From: Lactobacillales bacterium
GTDB taxonomy: Bacteria; Bacillota; Bacilli; Lactobacillales; Streptococcaceae
Direction: 5' to 3'
Length of the DNA stretch: 46,489 nucleotides
Assembly: GCA_031268845.1 (NCBI GenBank)
Contig: JAIRWP010000086.1
Location: forward strand, 1 to 46,489
Both the position numbers and the translations under genes were made by a program. The number at the start of each line of letters is the position of its first letter. Position 1 is the stretch's first letter. This document shows, piece after piece, positions 8,303-17,808 of this stretch. Below the pieces are notes generated by a model. It had not been told where the DNA came from. It was given only the letters and a program-made list of their open reading frames with translations, and ran no database searches.

Positions 8303-8582
8303 AGAATCTGTCTACCATCTTTCAGTGGATGAAATCCCGTTATACAAATTGTAATCAAGCAAAGCTTGAAACAATTTGTAAACCTGCCAGGTTTTTTGAA
8401 TAATTTTGTGCAATTTTAGGCAAAAAACGCAGGTTTAGTGGTGCTAAATCGAGGCTCCCGTTCCAACGATTTGTAATCAAGCAAAGCTTGAACAAATCGT
8501 AAGGAACCCGACAGGTTTTTTAACGACAAAGTGCAAAAAATTAGCAAAAACTTTCGCCGCTAGAAGATGGTAGACAGGTTCT
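8303..8582. mobile_element. MITE-like element 2 (280 bp) between pgsA and tsaE
   Basis: Near-perfect terminal repeats (AGAATCTGTCTACCATCTT at 8303; complement of AGAACCTGTCTACCATCTTC at the right end) are flanked by direct TTAG. These ends match those of the IS5-type copy at 35407-35994, so this may be its non-autonomous derivative. The interior carries two long hairpin modules (about 8336-8392 and 8456-8515) shared with MITE 1 in inverse orientation. The right terminal repeat overlaps the 3' end of tsaE and provides its stop codon. Confidence 0.75.
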
Positions 8583-9036
8583 TAGAGCTTTCAACAATTC
8601 GTTGATAGAATTTTTTTCCCCTTAAACCAAAAGCTTGAAAATCTACAATTCGCTGACTTTCTTTTGCACCTTTTTTTAAAATAATTTCAATATAACTTTC
8701 AGGTAATTCTGCAAGCATCTTGCCCCACTCTACTACAGATAAACCATTACTTGCAAAATATTCTTCCAGTCCTAATTCATCTGCATCCATTTCAACACGA
8801 TATAGATCCATATGAAAAAGCGGGATTCGTCCATCTCTATATTCACGCATAATTGTATAAGTAGGACTTTTAATCATCTGCTTAATCCCTAAACCCTGCG
8901 CAATCCCTTTGGTAAAGGTTGTTTTACCAGCACCTAAATCTCCAGTTAAAATTAATATATCTTGCGGCAGTGCAATTTTACCAATTTTTTTGGCTAATCG
9001 CTCAGTTTCTTTAATATCTTTTAAAATCTTCTTCAT
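8560..9036 (-). CDS. tsaE: TsaE, ATPase subunit for tRNA t6A modification
   Basis: TsaE works with TsaB and TsaD to form N6-threonylcarbamoyladenosine at position 37 of ANN-decoding tRNAs. The Walker A motif GDLGAGKT (residues 32-39) and the TYTIMREY and HMDLYR segments are typical. I prefer the ATG at 9036 (MKKILKD) over an in-frame codon at 9051; either overlaps the end of deoC, suggesting translational coupling. The last residues (NLSTIF and stop) are encoded by the terminal repeat of MITE 2, so the native C-terminus was replaced; the conserved core is intact and the protein is probably functional. Confidence 0.9.
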   Translation of the reverse strand: MKKILKDIKETERLAKKIGKIALPQDILILTGDLGAGKTTFTKGIAQGLGIKQMIKSPTYTIMREYRDGRIPLFHMDLYRVEMDADELGLEEYFASNGLSVVEWGKMLAELPESYIEIILKKGAKESQRIVDFQAFGLRGKKFYQRIVESSKNLSTIF

Positions 9037-9700
9037 CGTTAAATTTAACACTTTCTAAATTTTTCAAAATAGCAACACCTGCTGAAGTTCCAATTCGGTT
9101 TGCACCGGCTTTAATCATCGCTAGCGCTCTATCTGCTGTAAAAATTTTACCACTAGCTTTTATGCCCATATCAACTCCAACAACTTTACGTATTAAAGTA
9201 ATATCTTTTGCATTGGCACCACCATTTACAAAACCAGTTGAAGTTTTAATAAAATCGGCCTTTGCTTGTTTAACTAGCTCACAGGTTTTTATTTTTTCTT
9301 TATCCGTTAACAATCCTGTTTCAATGATTACTTTCACTTTAGCTGTACCTTTTACAGCTTCAACAACAACTTGAATATCGGTTACCACTTTTTTATAATG
9401 ACCCGATTTTAGCGCAGCAATATTAATCACCATATCGACTTCGTCTGCACCGTTTAAAATAGCTTCTTTTGCTTCATATGCCTTAGTTTCAGAAGTATTT
9501 GCTCCCAAGGGAAAGCCAATAACTGTGCATACCTTCACCTTGGAATTTCTTAAATTTTCAGCAGCATAAGCTACCCACATCGGCGCGACACAAAGAGCAT
9601 AAAATCCATAATATTTAGCTTCTTCTATTGCTTTTTGAACCTCTACTTGATTTAAATTTGGTTTTAAAAGCGTGTGATCAATCATTTTTGCTAAATTCAT
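9011..9700 (-). CDS. deoC: Deoxyribose-phosphate aldolase
   Basis: The 229-residue class I aldolase cleaves 2-deoxyribose-5-phosphate to glyceraldehyde-3-phosphate and acetaldehyde in deoxynucleoside catabolism. Catalytic residues are visible: D89 in ADEVDM, the Schiff-base lysine K152 in DFIKTSTG and the proton-relay K181 in GIKASGK. The length is normal for bacterial short-form DeoC. It overlaps and precedes tsaE on the minus strand, an unusual partner, since deoC normally sits with other nucleoside genes; this suggests rearrangement. A GGGGT site lies before the ATG. Confidence 0.95.
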   Translation of the reverse strand: MNLAKMIDHTLLKPNLNQVEVQKAIEEAKYYGFYALCVAPMWVAYAAENLRNSKVKVCTVIGFPLGANTSETKAYEAKEAILNGADEVDMVINIAALKSGHYKKVVTDIQVVVEAVKGTAKVKVIIETGLLTDKEKIKTCELVKQAKADFIKTSTGFVNGGANAKDITLIRKVVGVDMGIKASGKIFTADRALAMIKAGANRIGTSAGVAILKNLESVKFNDEEDFKRY

Positions 9701-9788
9701 CTAAGGTACCCCTTTGCAAAACTTATCGCAAAGGCTATTAAAGCATATAAACTTCTTTTTTAAAACTAAAAACTAACTGTTTACTTAT

Positions 9789-9805
9789 TAAAAACGTGTT
9801 AATGA
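9789..9805. repeat. Inverted partner of the motif at 1479
   Basis: AACGTGTTAATGATCT here is the exact reverse complement of AGATCATTAACACGTT near 1480. It lies in the divergent gap between deoC and the large coiled-coil gene. It may be a regulatory site or a remnant of the MITE 1 family, whose terminal repeat it resembles. Confidence 0.35.
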
Positions 9806-9906
9806 TCTAAGTGCGTTTTTGTTGATTTATAATTATTTTGTTTTAAAATGATTGTAAATCATATATCTATCAAGATTTTTAAAATTAATATGAAAAGAGA
9901 AAAAAT

Positions 9907-12585
9907 ATGAGTGAAAAGAAAGAACAAAAAAAATTACGTAAAGTAAAGAAAAAATGGATTGTCGTCAGCGCAGGTATATGGGTAGGGTTATTATCCACAA
10001 TCGTTGCAGCTACAAATCCAGAGCTTATTCCTGAGTCAATAAGACAGTTTATTCCTAGCTCAACGTTAGAAAAGCTAAATGCTGACCCAAATGCTCAATC
10101 AATATTATCTGGAATTTTAGGTGAGCAGATAAAAGATCAGACTGGGCAATCAATAAAGTTAAATGATAGTGTTGTTCAACAATTAAATGAAGCAGTAAAA
10201 ACTGTTTTTGCTGAGCAAGTTCCTGATGGGACTCCAAGAATAAATTTAGGTAGACAACAAATTGAAAGTATTTTTGATGTTATAACCTCAAGAGATAATC
10301 ATGATGCTACCCCGCAACAATTATTCCAATCGGCCGCGGAAGTAGTTTTAGAGGAATCAGAACCTGAACCCGTAGTATCACCTGTTATCCAAAAAGTAGT
10401 CGAGCATGTGGAAAAAGTTGCACCAGAATTGATGGAACCACCTAAAACTGACCTTTCTAAATTATTAAAAGAAGAACAAGAATTACAACAACTTTTAACA
10501 AAAGAACAAGAATTACAACAACTTTTAATAAAAGAAAAAAGTGAAGTAGATAATTTAGAACTACAAAAGACTGATCTTCAAAGTGTTGTAGGAGAACTAA
10601 AAGAGCGGATTGAAGAGCATAATGAAGATGTAGAATTTCTTGATGAAAATATAAATGATTATAAAGATGAATTAGATAAAATTAACGATCAATTAGCCAA
10701 TGATAAAGATTCAGAAGGCAATCCTTTCACTGAAGATGCAAGAGTTAAACTTGAGAATAGAAAAGCAAAACTTGAGAAAAGAATTCAGAAAAATAATGAG
10801 AAGAAAAACAAAGTTACTGAAAAAATCTCTAGAAGAACAGTTATTTTAGAAGAACGCAAGGAAAAATTAAGTGATTTAGAACAAAAATTAATTGAACAAC
10901 AAAAGAAAATTGCTGAGCTAGAAGAAAAAAGCAAAGCTTTAAATAGTAGCGCAGAAACACCACCTGGTATAAATGAAGATGCTATTAGAACAGAATACGA
11001 AAAAAGAAGCAGCGAACAAGTTGAGCAAGCTAGAAAAGATTTATCAGATACTATTAGAACAGAATATGAAAAAAGAAGCAGCGAGCAAGTTGAGCAAGCT
11101 AGAAAAGATTTATCAGATACTTTTAAAACAAGAGCAGATAAAGCGATAGAACAAGTAAATGCATTAAAAGGTATGTTTAGCAGTAATCCAACGGTAAAAG
11201 CTAGATTAACGGCAGTAGAACAGGCATTAGTTTCTGAATCTTCAACTGCAACTGAAACAACTGGAGATGCTGCTTCAAGTAAAGAAGACAAAATAAAAGC
11301 AGACCAAGAAGCATATGAGAACGCAAGAAAAGAAGCTGGAATAAAATTAAGAAGTGTTATACCAAAACGCTTTCCTGAAGATAAAGTAGATTTAATTGTT
11401 GCTGCTTATAATGCACTTGATGATAGAAATAAAGATATGATAGCTACTGCTGATCTAGAAAACCCTCCACCATATATTAGTGTTTGGGAGTTATTAACTG
11501 TTGATGATGCTGGAAAAAAACCTTTTCGAAATCCTGCAGATATCAAAACAAAATTAAGTAGTAAACAGTTTGTAGGTGTGCCTAATCTAGATGCAGTAAA
11601 AATTATTAAAAAAGAGGAAGATAGAGAAGAATTAAAAAAACAAATGCTTCAAATGGAAGAAGCTATTAGTGAGCGTTTTAAATTACCATTAAAAAGTAGA
11701 GTTGGTAATTCTAAAGATAAAAATAATAAAATTTATACTGAAATAACTTGGTATAAGCAGTTAATAGAATGGAATCAAGCCTTGGAGGATGGGACTCTTA
11801 CAGATGCGGATGTATGGAAGAAAAAACCTCTTGTTAGTGCATTGTCAAGAAAAAGTGGTGTTGAGCAATTAGAAGCTTTTTTAGCTAGCCCTGCTAATAA
11901 TTTAAATAATGTGAAAGCGCGTGGTGAATTTGCTGCTTTAATCTTTGGAAATAGTAGTTACAATCATCCAGATAATTTAAAAGCTGCTTTAAATGTAAAA
12001 AAACGTTTCGGGTTAGATATTTCTAATAATTTGTCTAAAATATATAATATGCAAAATTTTGTTAATTCATTAATGGTTTTGAACCAATGGCTTGAAAGCA
12101 ATACAAATGTATCAACAGTGTCAGCTATTCCTGATAAGATTGGTACAGGAAGAAAGGCAGAATCTATGAAAGATTTAAAGGCATACCTTTCAAGCCTAAC
12201 GCCAGTAAAATCAAAAACACCAGATATTCAATTAGATGAAAATGGTTTTGAAAAATTAACTTTAGCTAAACGAATGAGTCTTAATTCATATTCTGAACCA
12301 ATTATTAAAAAATTAGACGGTGATTATGATACTTCTACCCTTAGAATAGCTTTACGAGATAAAGGATTTGAAGTAACAAAAACAGATGATTTTATAAAAT
12401 TATTGCAAAATTTTCAATCACAGTTATTGAGTGGTGATTTATCTCAGGAATTGAAGGATAAAGGATTTAAATTATTGGTTGCGGAAGAAACTCCGGAAGA
12501 AACTTCTACTGATGCAGGAGCAAATATACCACCACCACCACCTCCTCCTCCGCCGCCGCCGCCGCCGCCGCCGAAAAAAGGCTAA
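9907..12585 (+). CDS. Large coiled-coil protein with signal anchor and polyproline tail
   Basis: I do not recognise the family of this 892-residue protein. It has a basic N-terminus followed by one hydrophobic segment (about residues 17-35, ending in VAATNPE), so it is exported or membrane anchored. Residues 180-350 are Glu/Lys/Gln-rich with heptad-like coiled coil, including a doubled QELQQLL motif. A 23-residue unit (starting IRTEYEKRSSEQ) occurs twice in tandem at 360-405. Residues 430-870 look like a mixed helical region without known motifs. The protein ends in 15 consecutive prolines then KKG, with no LPXTG sorting signal. It stands alone, with a strong terminator after it and only an A-rich weak ribosome site before the ATG. 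A surface adhesin or host-interaction role is speculation. Confidence 0.75.
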   Translation: MSEKKEQKKLRKVKKKWIVVSAGIWVGLLSTIVAATNPELIPESIRQFIPSSTLEKLNADPNAQSILSGILGEQIKDQTGQSIKLNDSVVQQLNEAVKTVFAEQVPDGTPRINLGRQQIESIFDVITSRDNHDATPQQLFQSAAEVVLEESEPEPVVSPVIQKVVEHVEKVAPELMEPPKTDLSKLLKEEQELQQLLTKEQELQQLLIKEKSEVDNLELQKTDLQSVVGELKERIEEHNEDVEFLDENINDYKDELDKINDQLANDKDSEGNPFTEDARVKLENRKAKLEKRIQKNNEKKNKVTEKISRRTVILEERKEKLSDLEQKLIEQQKKIAELEEKSKALNSSAETPPGINEDAIRTEYEKRSSEQVEQARKDLSDTIRTEYEKRSSEQVEQARKDLSDTFKTRADKAIEQVNALKGMFSSNPTVKARLTAVEQALVSESSTATETTGDAASSKEDKIKADQEAYENARKEAGIKLRSVIPKRFPEDKVDLIVAAYNALDDRNKDMIATADLENPPPYISVWELLTVDDAGKKPFRNPADIKTKLSSKQFVGVPNLDAVKIIKKEEDREELKKQMLQMEEAISERFKLPLKSRVGNSKDKNNKIYTEITWYKQLIEWNQALEDGTLTDADVWKKKPLVSALSRKSGVEQLEAFLASPANNLNNVKARGEFAALIFGNSSYNHPDNLKAALNVKKRFGLDISNNLSKIYNMQNFVNSLMVLNQWLESNTNVSTVSAIPDKIGTGRKAESMKDLKAYLSSLTPVKSKTPDIQLDENGFEKLTLAKRMSLNSYSEPIIKKLDGDYDTSTLRIALRDKGFEVTKTDDFIKLLQNFQSQLLSGDLSQELKDKGFKLLVAEETPEETSTDAGANIPPPPPPPPPPPPPPPKKG
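10984..11121 (+). repeat. Tandem 69-bp repeat inside the coiled-coil gene
   Basis: Copies at 10984-11052 and 11053-11121 differ at only two positions and encode the same 23 residues (IRTEYEKRSSEQVEQARKDL plus three more), so the duplication is recent or kept homogeneous. In-frame copy-number change would lengthen or shorten the coil. Confidence 0.9.
12529..12573 (+). repeat. CCN trinucleotide tract encoding 15 prolines
   Basis: Four CCA, three CCT and eight CCG codons in a row form the C-terminal polyproline tail. The pure CCG run in an AT-rich genome is a likely site for slipped-strand length variation. Long proline runs usually need EF-P for translation. Confidence 0.9.
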
Positions 12586-12589
12586 TTTT

Positions 12590-12622
12590 AAAACCAGAAG
12601 AGATATCTCTTCTGGTTTTTTG
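12590..12622 (+). terminator. Terminator after the coiled-coil gene
   Basis: A 15-bp perfect stem (AAAACCAGAAGAGAT with its complement) is followed by TTTTTTGTTTT, five bases after the stop codon. Confidence 0.92.
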
Positions 12623-12687
12623 TTTTAAGGTATAATCCTAGGTGTTATAAAAATCAAAAATTAATTTTCGCAATAATTTGCATCAAT

Positions 12688-12716
12688 TTTACGTCTTTAC
12701 CTGTTCATGTTACAAT
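12688..12716 (+). promoter_or_regulatory. Promoter of the truncated Rpn-type gene
   Basis: TTTACG (12688-12693) and TACAAT (12711-12716) are spaced by 17 bases, with TG at the extended -10 position. The start codon lies 43 bases downstream after AGGAG. Confidence 0.55.
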
Positions 12717-12759
12717 TTTCTTAGAAATGAAGGAAAAATTTTATTAGGAGCTTTTATAC

Positions 12760-13111
12760 ATGAATTCAGTAACGGATGATTTGTTGTTTAAACTGGTATT
12801 TGGGGATGAGCGGAATAAGAATGCTCTGATCCACTTATTAAATAGTGTTGTTGGTTTTCAGATTTCCGAAGTTGACATTCGCAAAACAGAGATGACCCCA
12901 GAGTTTATCGGCGGAAAAGAGTCGCGCCTTGACGTGCTTGCGACTGATGAAAAAGGGCGGCTTTACAATGTTGAGCTGCAAAAACAAAATGATATAAACA
13001 TGTGTGAGCGTTCGTTATTTTATTGGTCGGAAGTGTTTTACAAACAGCTGGACAAGGGGGAATCGTATGACCTCTTGCGCAAAACGATTTGTATTAATAT
13101 TTTAGAATTTA
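12760..13111 (+). pseudogene. Truncated Rpn-family (PD-(D/E)XK) recombination nuclease
   Basis: The first about 117 codons match the N-terminal half of Rpn/PDDEXK transposase-like nucleases: TDDLLFKLVFGDERNKNALI, then the nuclease core ESRLDVLA and YNVELQ. A complete protein is usually near 290 residues. After KTICINILEF the sequence switches abruptly at about 13112 to the 3' end of an unrelated DUF6273-like gene in another frame, so the remainder here is not Rpn. It keeps a good promoter and AGGAG ribosome site, so a chimeric peptide of 135 residues could still be made, but it lacks the C-terminal half and is probably inactive. Confidence 0.8.
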
Positions 13112-13309
13112 AATTATGTAGCTGTTGGAGGAGATCTTTGGACAAATTTTGTGACTGGCTTTTCTAACAGTGGTACTCAATATCCAAATTATACATGGCT
13201 GCGTTCGCCGCTCCACGATCCTTATGGCGCTGCGCGCGTCGGTGGTGATGGTTCTGTCATCCGCTACTATGCTCTCGCGCTCCGTCCAGCTTGCTGGATT
13301 AACATCTAG
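13112..13309 (+). pseudogene. 3' fragment of a DUF6273-like variable protein gene (candidate DGR variable region)
   Basis: Starting at codons for NYVAVGG and ending in ALRPACWINI and TAG, this 66-codon piece is homologous to the last part of the intact gene at 31741-32529. It has no start of its own and is fused to the broken Rpn gene. The outer parts are almost identical at the DNA level to the other copy: 19 bases of TGGCTGCGTTCGCCGCTCC on the left, and more than 40 bases from CTCGCGCTCCGTCC past the stop codon on the right. The core at 13214-13273 is completely different, and 19 of its 20 codons end in C or T. It could be a dead variable region or a silent donor cassette. Confidence 0.75.
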
Positions 13310-13322
13310 GCTCAAAATCTTC

Positions 13323-13337
13323 TCCCTGAAAAAGGGG
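13323..13337 (+). other. Small hairpin just downstream of the variable region
   Basis: TCCCT, a GAAAA loop and AGGGG form a 5-bp hairpin 14 bases after the stop codon. The intact relative has a matching hairpin at 32545-32559 with loop GAGAA. Known DGR variable regions are followed by a short GC-rich hairpin needed for efficient retrohoming; there is no T-run, so it does not look like a terminator. Confidence 0.55.
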
Positions 13338-13366
13338 CGAGGGGGCTTGTGTTGTTTTACAATTAG

Positions 13367-13511
13367 GTCATAAAAAGGGAGATCTTTGCGACAAATTATG
13401 ATATGCGTGTCCATGCTTCACTAATTAACAGACAACGTGGTAAACCTACTTTAAAACCAAAAATTATCTATGATAACTGTGCTTGTCAAAAAAGCAAAGG
13501 AACTCATTTGG
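13367..13511 (+). pseudogene. Reverse transcriptase fragment (DGR-like)
   Basis: One frame reads VIKREIFATNYDMRVHASLI and then KPKIIYDNCACQKSKGTH before running into the 3' end of ligA. This follows the family pattern of DGR and related reverse transcriptases, in which R-E-I-x-A-x-x-x-R-D-R-x-V-H-H-A-L precedes a segment ending A-C-R-x-x-K-G-T-H-x-A. Both the upstream finger region and the catalytic YxDD palm domain are missing, so it is a dead fragment of about 48 codons. It lies 57 bases after the variable-region hairpin, the side where a DGR polymerase is expected. No template repeat is visible between them. Confidence 0.65.
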
Positions 13512-15542
<2,031 letters not shown>

Positions 15543-15611
15543 TCAAAAAATATTATACAATAGTAGACGTTAATTGCACTGCTAGATATAAAAGCAAGAA
15601 AAGAGGAAAAG

Positions 15612-16334
15612 TTGAAACGATTAAATAAAGTACTTGCACATGCTGATATTGCTTCTAGACGTAAAGCAGATGAATTAATTGCCACAGGACATGTGAAAGT
15701 TAATGGAAAAGTGGTTATTACCCAAGGTGTTAAAGTGAGTGATAACGATAGTGTAGAAGTAGATGGCATTCCTATTTTTAAAGAAGAGAAAATTTATTTT
15801 TTATTCTACAAACCAAAAGGTGTGATAACCTCTGTTAAAGACGAGCATAAACGTAAAACCGTAATGGATTATTTTAAACATGTGAAAGAAAGAATCTATC
15901 CTGTTGGTAGACTGGACTTAAATACATCGGGAGTATTGCTTATGACAAATGATGGAGATTTTGCTAATCAGATGATGCACCCAAAACATAAAATTGAAAA
16001 AGTATATCTAGTTAAAATTCAAGGTCTTGCCAATAAAAAAAATCTTAGGCCTTTAATATATGGCGTTAAAGTTGATGGTCAAAAAACCAGTCCAGCTCGT
16101 TATGAAATTATTCATATAAACGCTGATAAAAAAACATCTATCATAAAGTTAACGATTCACGAAGGGCGTAATCATCAAGTGAAAAAAATGTTTGATGCTG
16201 TTAATTTGTCTGTACAAAAATTAAAACGTGAACGCTATGGAACGTTAGATCTTACGGGACTAAAACCGGGTGAATATCGTAAGCTAAGTAGAAAAGAAAG
16301 AGAAGCATTAGGCTACTTTTTTAAGGTAGTGTAA
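15612..16334 (+). CDS. RluB/RsuA-family rRNA pseudouridine synthase
   Basis: This 240-residue enzyme has an N-terminal S4 RNA-binding domain (RLNKVLAHADIASRRKADEL, residues 3-50) and a pseudouridine synthase domain with the catalytic aspartate D102 in GRLDLNTSG, plus the EGRNHQVKKMF motif. It is closest in pattern to RluB, which modifies U2605 of 23S rRNA (E. coli numbering); RsuA, acting on 16S rRNA, is the alternative. The start is TTG, supported by AGAGG just upstream. It is divergent from ligA, with overlapping -10-like sequences (ATTATACAAT) near 15552-15561. Confidence 0.9.
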   Translation: MKRLNKVLAHADIASRRKADELIATGHVKVNGKVVITQGVKVSDNDSVEVDGIPIFKEEKIYFLFYKPKGVITSVKDEHKRKTVMDYFKHVKERIYPVGRLDLNTSGVLLMTNDGDFANQMMHPKHKIEKVYLVKIQGLANKKNLRPLIYGVKVDGQKTSPARYEIIHINADKKTSIIKLTIHEGRNHQVKKMFDAVNLSVQKLKRERYGTLDLTGLKPGEYRKLSRKEREALGYFFKVV

Positions 16335-16407
16335 ATAAAAAAACTTTGGGACTGACTCCTACCTTATCGACGCTTGCTTTTACAGCAACACAATTTACTT
16401 TACACTC

Positions 16408-17460
16408 TCACTTATTAGCTTTTACATATCCAGTAGTGGGGCCATTATTAACTTTATCTATATAACCATTTTTTACCAAATCAGTTAAAGTTCGTTCTAC
16501 TGTAACTTTACTAATATCAGGCGCTTGATCCATAATTTCTTTTTTAGTTATTTTGCCGAGTGTCTGGTCAATGATTGCTCGGATACGTTCTGGTTTAGAT
16601 ATTTTTTTCTTTTTTAGATGCTCTGCTCTTTTTTCAAATTCGTTATAAGCTTTTAGTAAAATTCCAAGATAATACTTAATAAAAGGTGCATAATTATTTT
16701 TTTCTTCATGCCAAAGGAGTGAACTTGCTTGTAGCACTTCGTAATAAGTTTCTTTGCTTTTTTCAACTAACATTTCCAAACTAATATATTTACCAACAAT
16801 ATATCCACTTCGATAGTAAAGCAATAATGTCAACAGCCTACTCATTCTCCCGTTTCCATCATTAAAAGGATGAATACTTAAAAAATCTAAAATAAACATT
16901 GGGATAAGAATTAGCGGATCAATTTCATGTTTGTTAATTGCTATAGCAAATTCTTGGCATAATGCTTCAACAGCATTTTTTGTTTGATATGCGGGCACAG
17001 GGATAAATCTTTCTTTTTGCTTGCCTTTTTCATCAGTTTCAGCAATGACGTTGTTAAAATTTTTATAACTTCCTCCTATAGAAATATCCGAATAAGAATA
17101 TAAATCACGATGCATCTGCAAGATAATATTTGGTGTTGGAGTGATATGCTCATAATTTTCATGGATTGTTTGCAAAATTTCTCTATAACCGGCAATTTCC
17201 TGTTCAGAACGGTTTTGCGGCTTAGATTTTTCATGAACCAATTCTTTAAGACGTTTATCTGATGTAAATATCCCTTCAATTCGATTTGAAGCTCCTGTAC
17301 TTTGGACTTTTGCTACATCAAGCAGTGTGTTTAATTTATCAGCATTAGTTTCAATAAATAAATCTTGTCGTCCTTTATGTTCATGAATGCTTGCGATTAA
17401 AATAACTATTTCAGATGTTAAATATTCATATGGCTTGTTTATATAATCGTATTGCCTCAT
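16408..17460 (-). CDS. Fic-domain AMPylase-like protein, class II, with winged helix
   Basis: The Fic core motif HPFNDGNGR (residues 197-205 from the chosen start) is complete, so it should transfer AMP or another nucleotide moiety to a target hydroxyl. The N-terminal inhibitory helix motif SNRIEG (about 58-63) fits the class II (S/T)xxxE(G/N) pattern, meaning the protein probably autoinhibits. The C-terminus (about 290-350) looks like a winged helix-turn-helix, as in many stand-alone bacterial Fic proteins. I chose the ATG at 17460 because GGAG lies six bases upstream; a start at 17475 would overlap that ribosome site. Its target is unknown. It lies alone downstream of rexB. Confidence 0.88.
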   Translation of the reverse strand: MRQYDYINKPYEYLTSEIVILIASIHEHKGRQDLFIETNADKLNTLLDVAKVQSTGASNRIEGIFTSDKRLKELVHEKSKPQNRSEQEIAGYREILQTIHENYEHITPTPNIILQMHRDLYSYSDISIGGSYKNFNNVIAETDEKGKQKERFIPVPAYQTKNAVEALCQEFAIAINKHEIDPLILIPMFILDFLSIHPFNDGNGRMSRLLTLLLYYRSGYIVGKYISLEMLVEKSKETYYEVLQASSLLWHEEKNNYAPFIKYYLGILLKAYNEFEKRAEHLKKKKISKPERIRAIIDQTLGKITKKEIMDQAPDISKVTVERTLTDLVKNGYIDKVNNGPTTGYVKANK

Positions 17461-17769
17461 TTTCATCTCCTTCATTTATGTTTTATTTCCTTCATTTTAA
17501 CATTTTTGATGGAGATAAAATGAATTTCGAAAGGCGCTAGCTAAATAGTAAGAAGAATGGTAAGTGCCGTATTAATAAGGTGGCAAGTTGTAACATAAAA
17601 CCGTCCACTGTATAGAAAAAAGACAGATCATCAAAATTCTAGTAAAATGTATAGCAACAATAGATGAAGAATTTAGAATTCAAAATTTTGGAGCATATGA
17701 AAGCTCTGTTATAGAAAGTGGCGAAGCTACCAATTAGAAAATTTTGCTACCTATTAAATTTTTAATTAT
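17461..17769. other. Intergenic region with a small open-frame remnant
   Basis: Between fic and rexB there is no convincing gene. On the plus strand about 17618-17738 one frame reads IEKRQIIKILVKCIATIDEE then FRIQNFGAYESSVIESGEAT before a stop, without start codon or ribosome site. It may be the C-terminal scrap of a lost gene; I do not recognise it. Confidence 0.3.
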
Positions 17770-17770
17770 A

Positions 17771-17805
17771 AATTATGGAGTTTTTAAAAATAAATCTCCA
17801 TAATT
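17771..17805 (-). terminator. Terminator after rexB
   Basis: AATTATGGAG (17771-17780) pairs with CTCCATAATT (17796-17805), directly after the rexB stop codon. It separates rexB from anything downstream and shows that no rexA follows. Confidence 0.75.
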
Positions 17806-17808
17806 TTT

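Noticed and set aside
10984-11121. CRISPR-like repeat
   Set aside because: Only two adjacent in-frame coding copies without spacers.
10785-11291. Minus-strand 168-codon frame opposite the coiled-coil gene
   Set aside because: It mirrors the tandem repeat and coiled coil of the plus-strand gene and has no ribosome site.
12760-13167. A functional 135-residue Rpn-type protein
   Set aside because: The conserved half ends at the fusion point near 13112; the last residues come from another gene read out of frame.
13109-13414. Minus-strand frame of 101 codons and a plus-strand frame of 67 codons across the variable region
   Set aside because: The correct frame aligns with the intact DUF6273-like protein; the others are byproducts of its GC-rich, stop-poor core.
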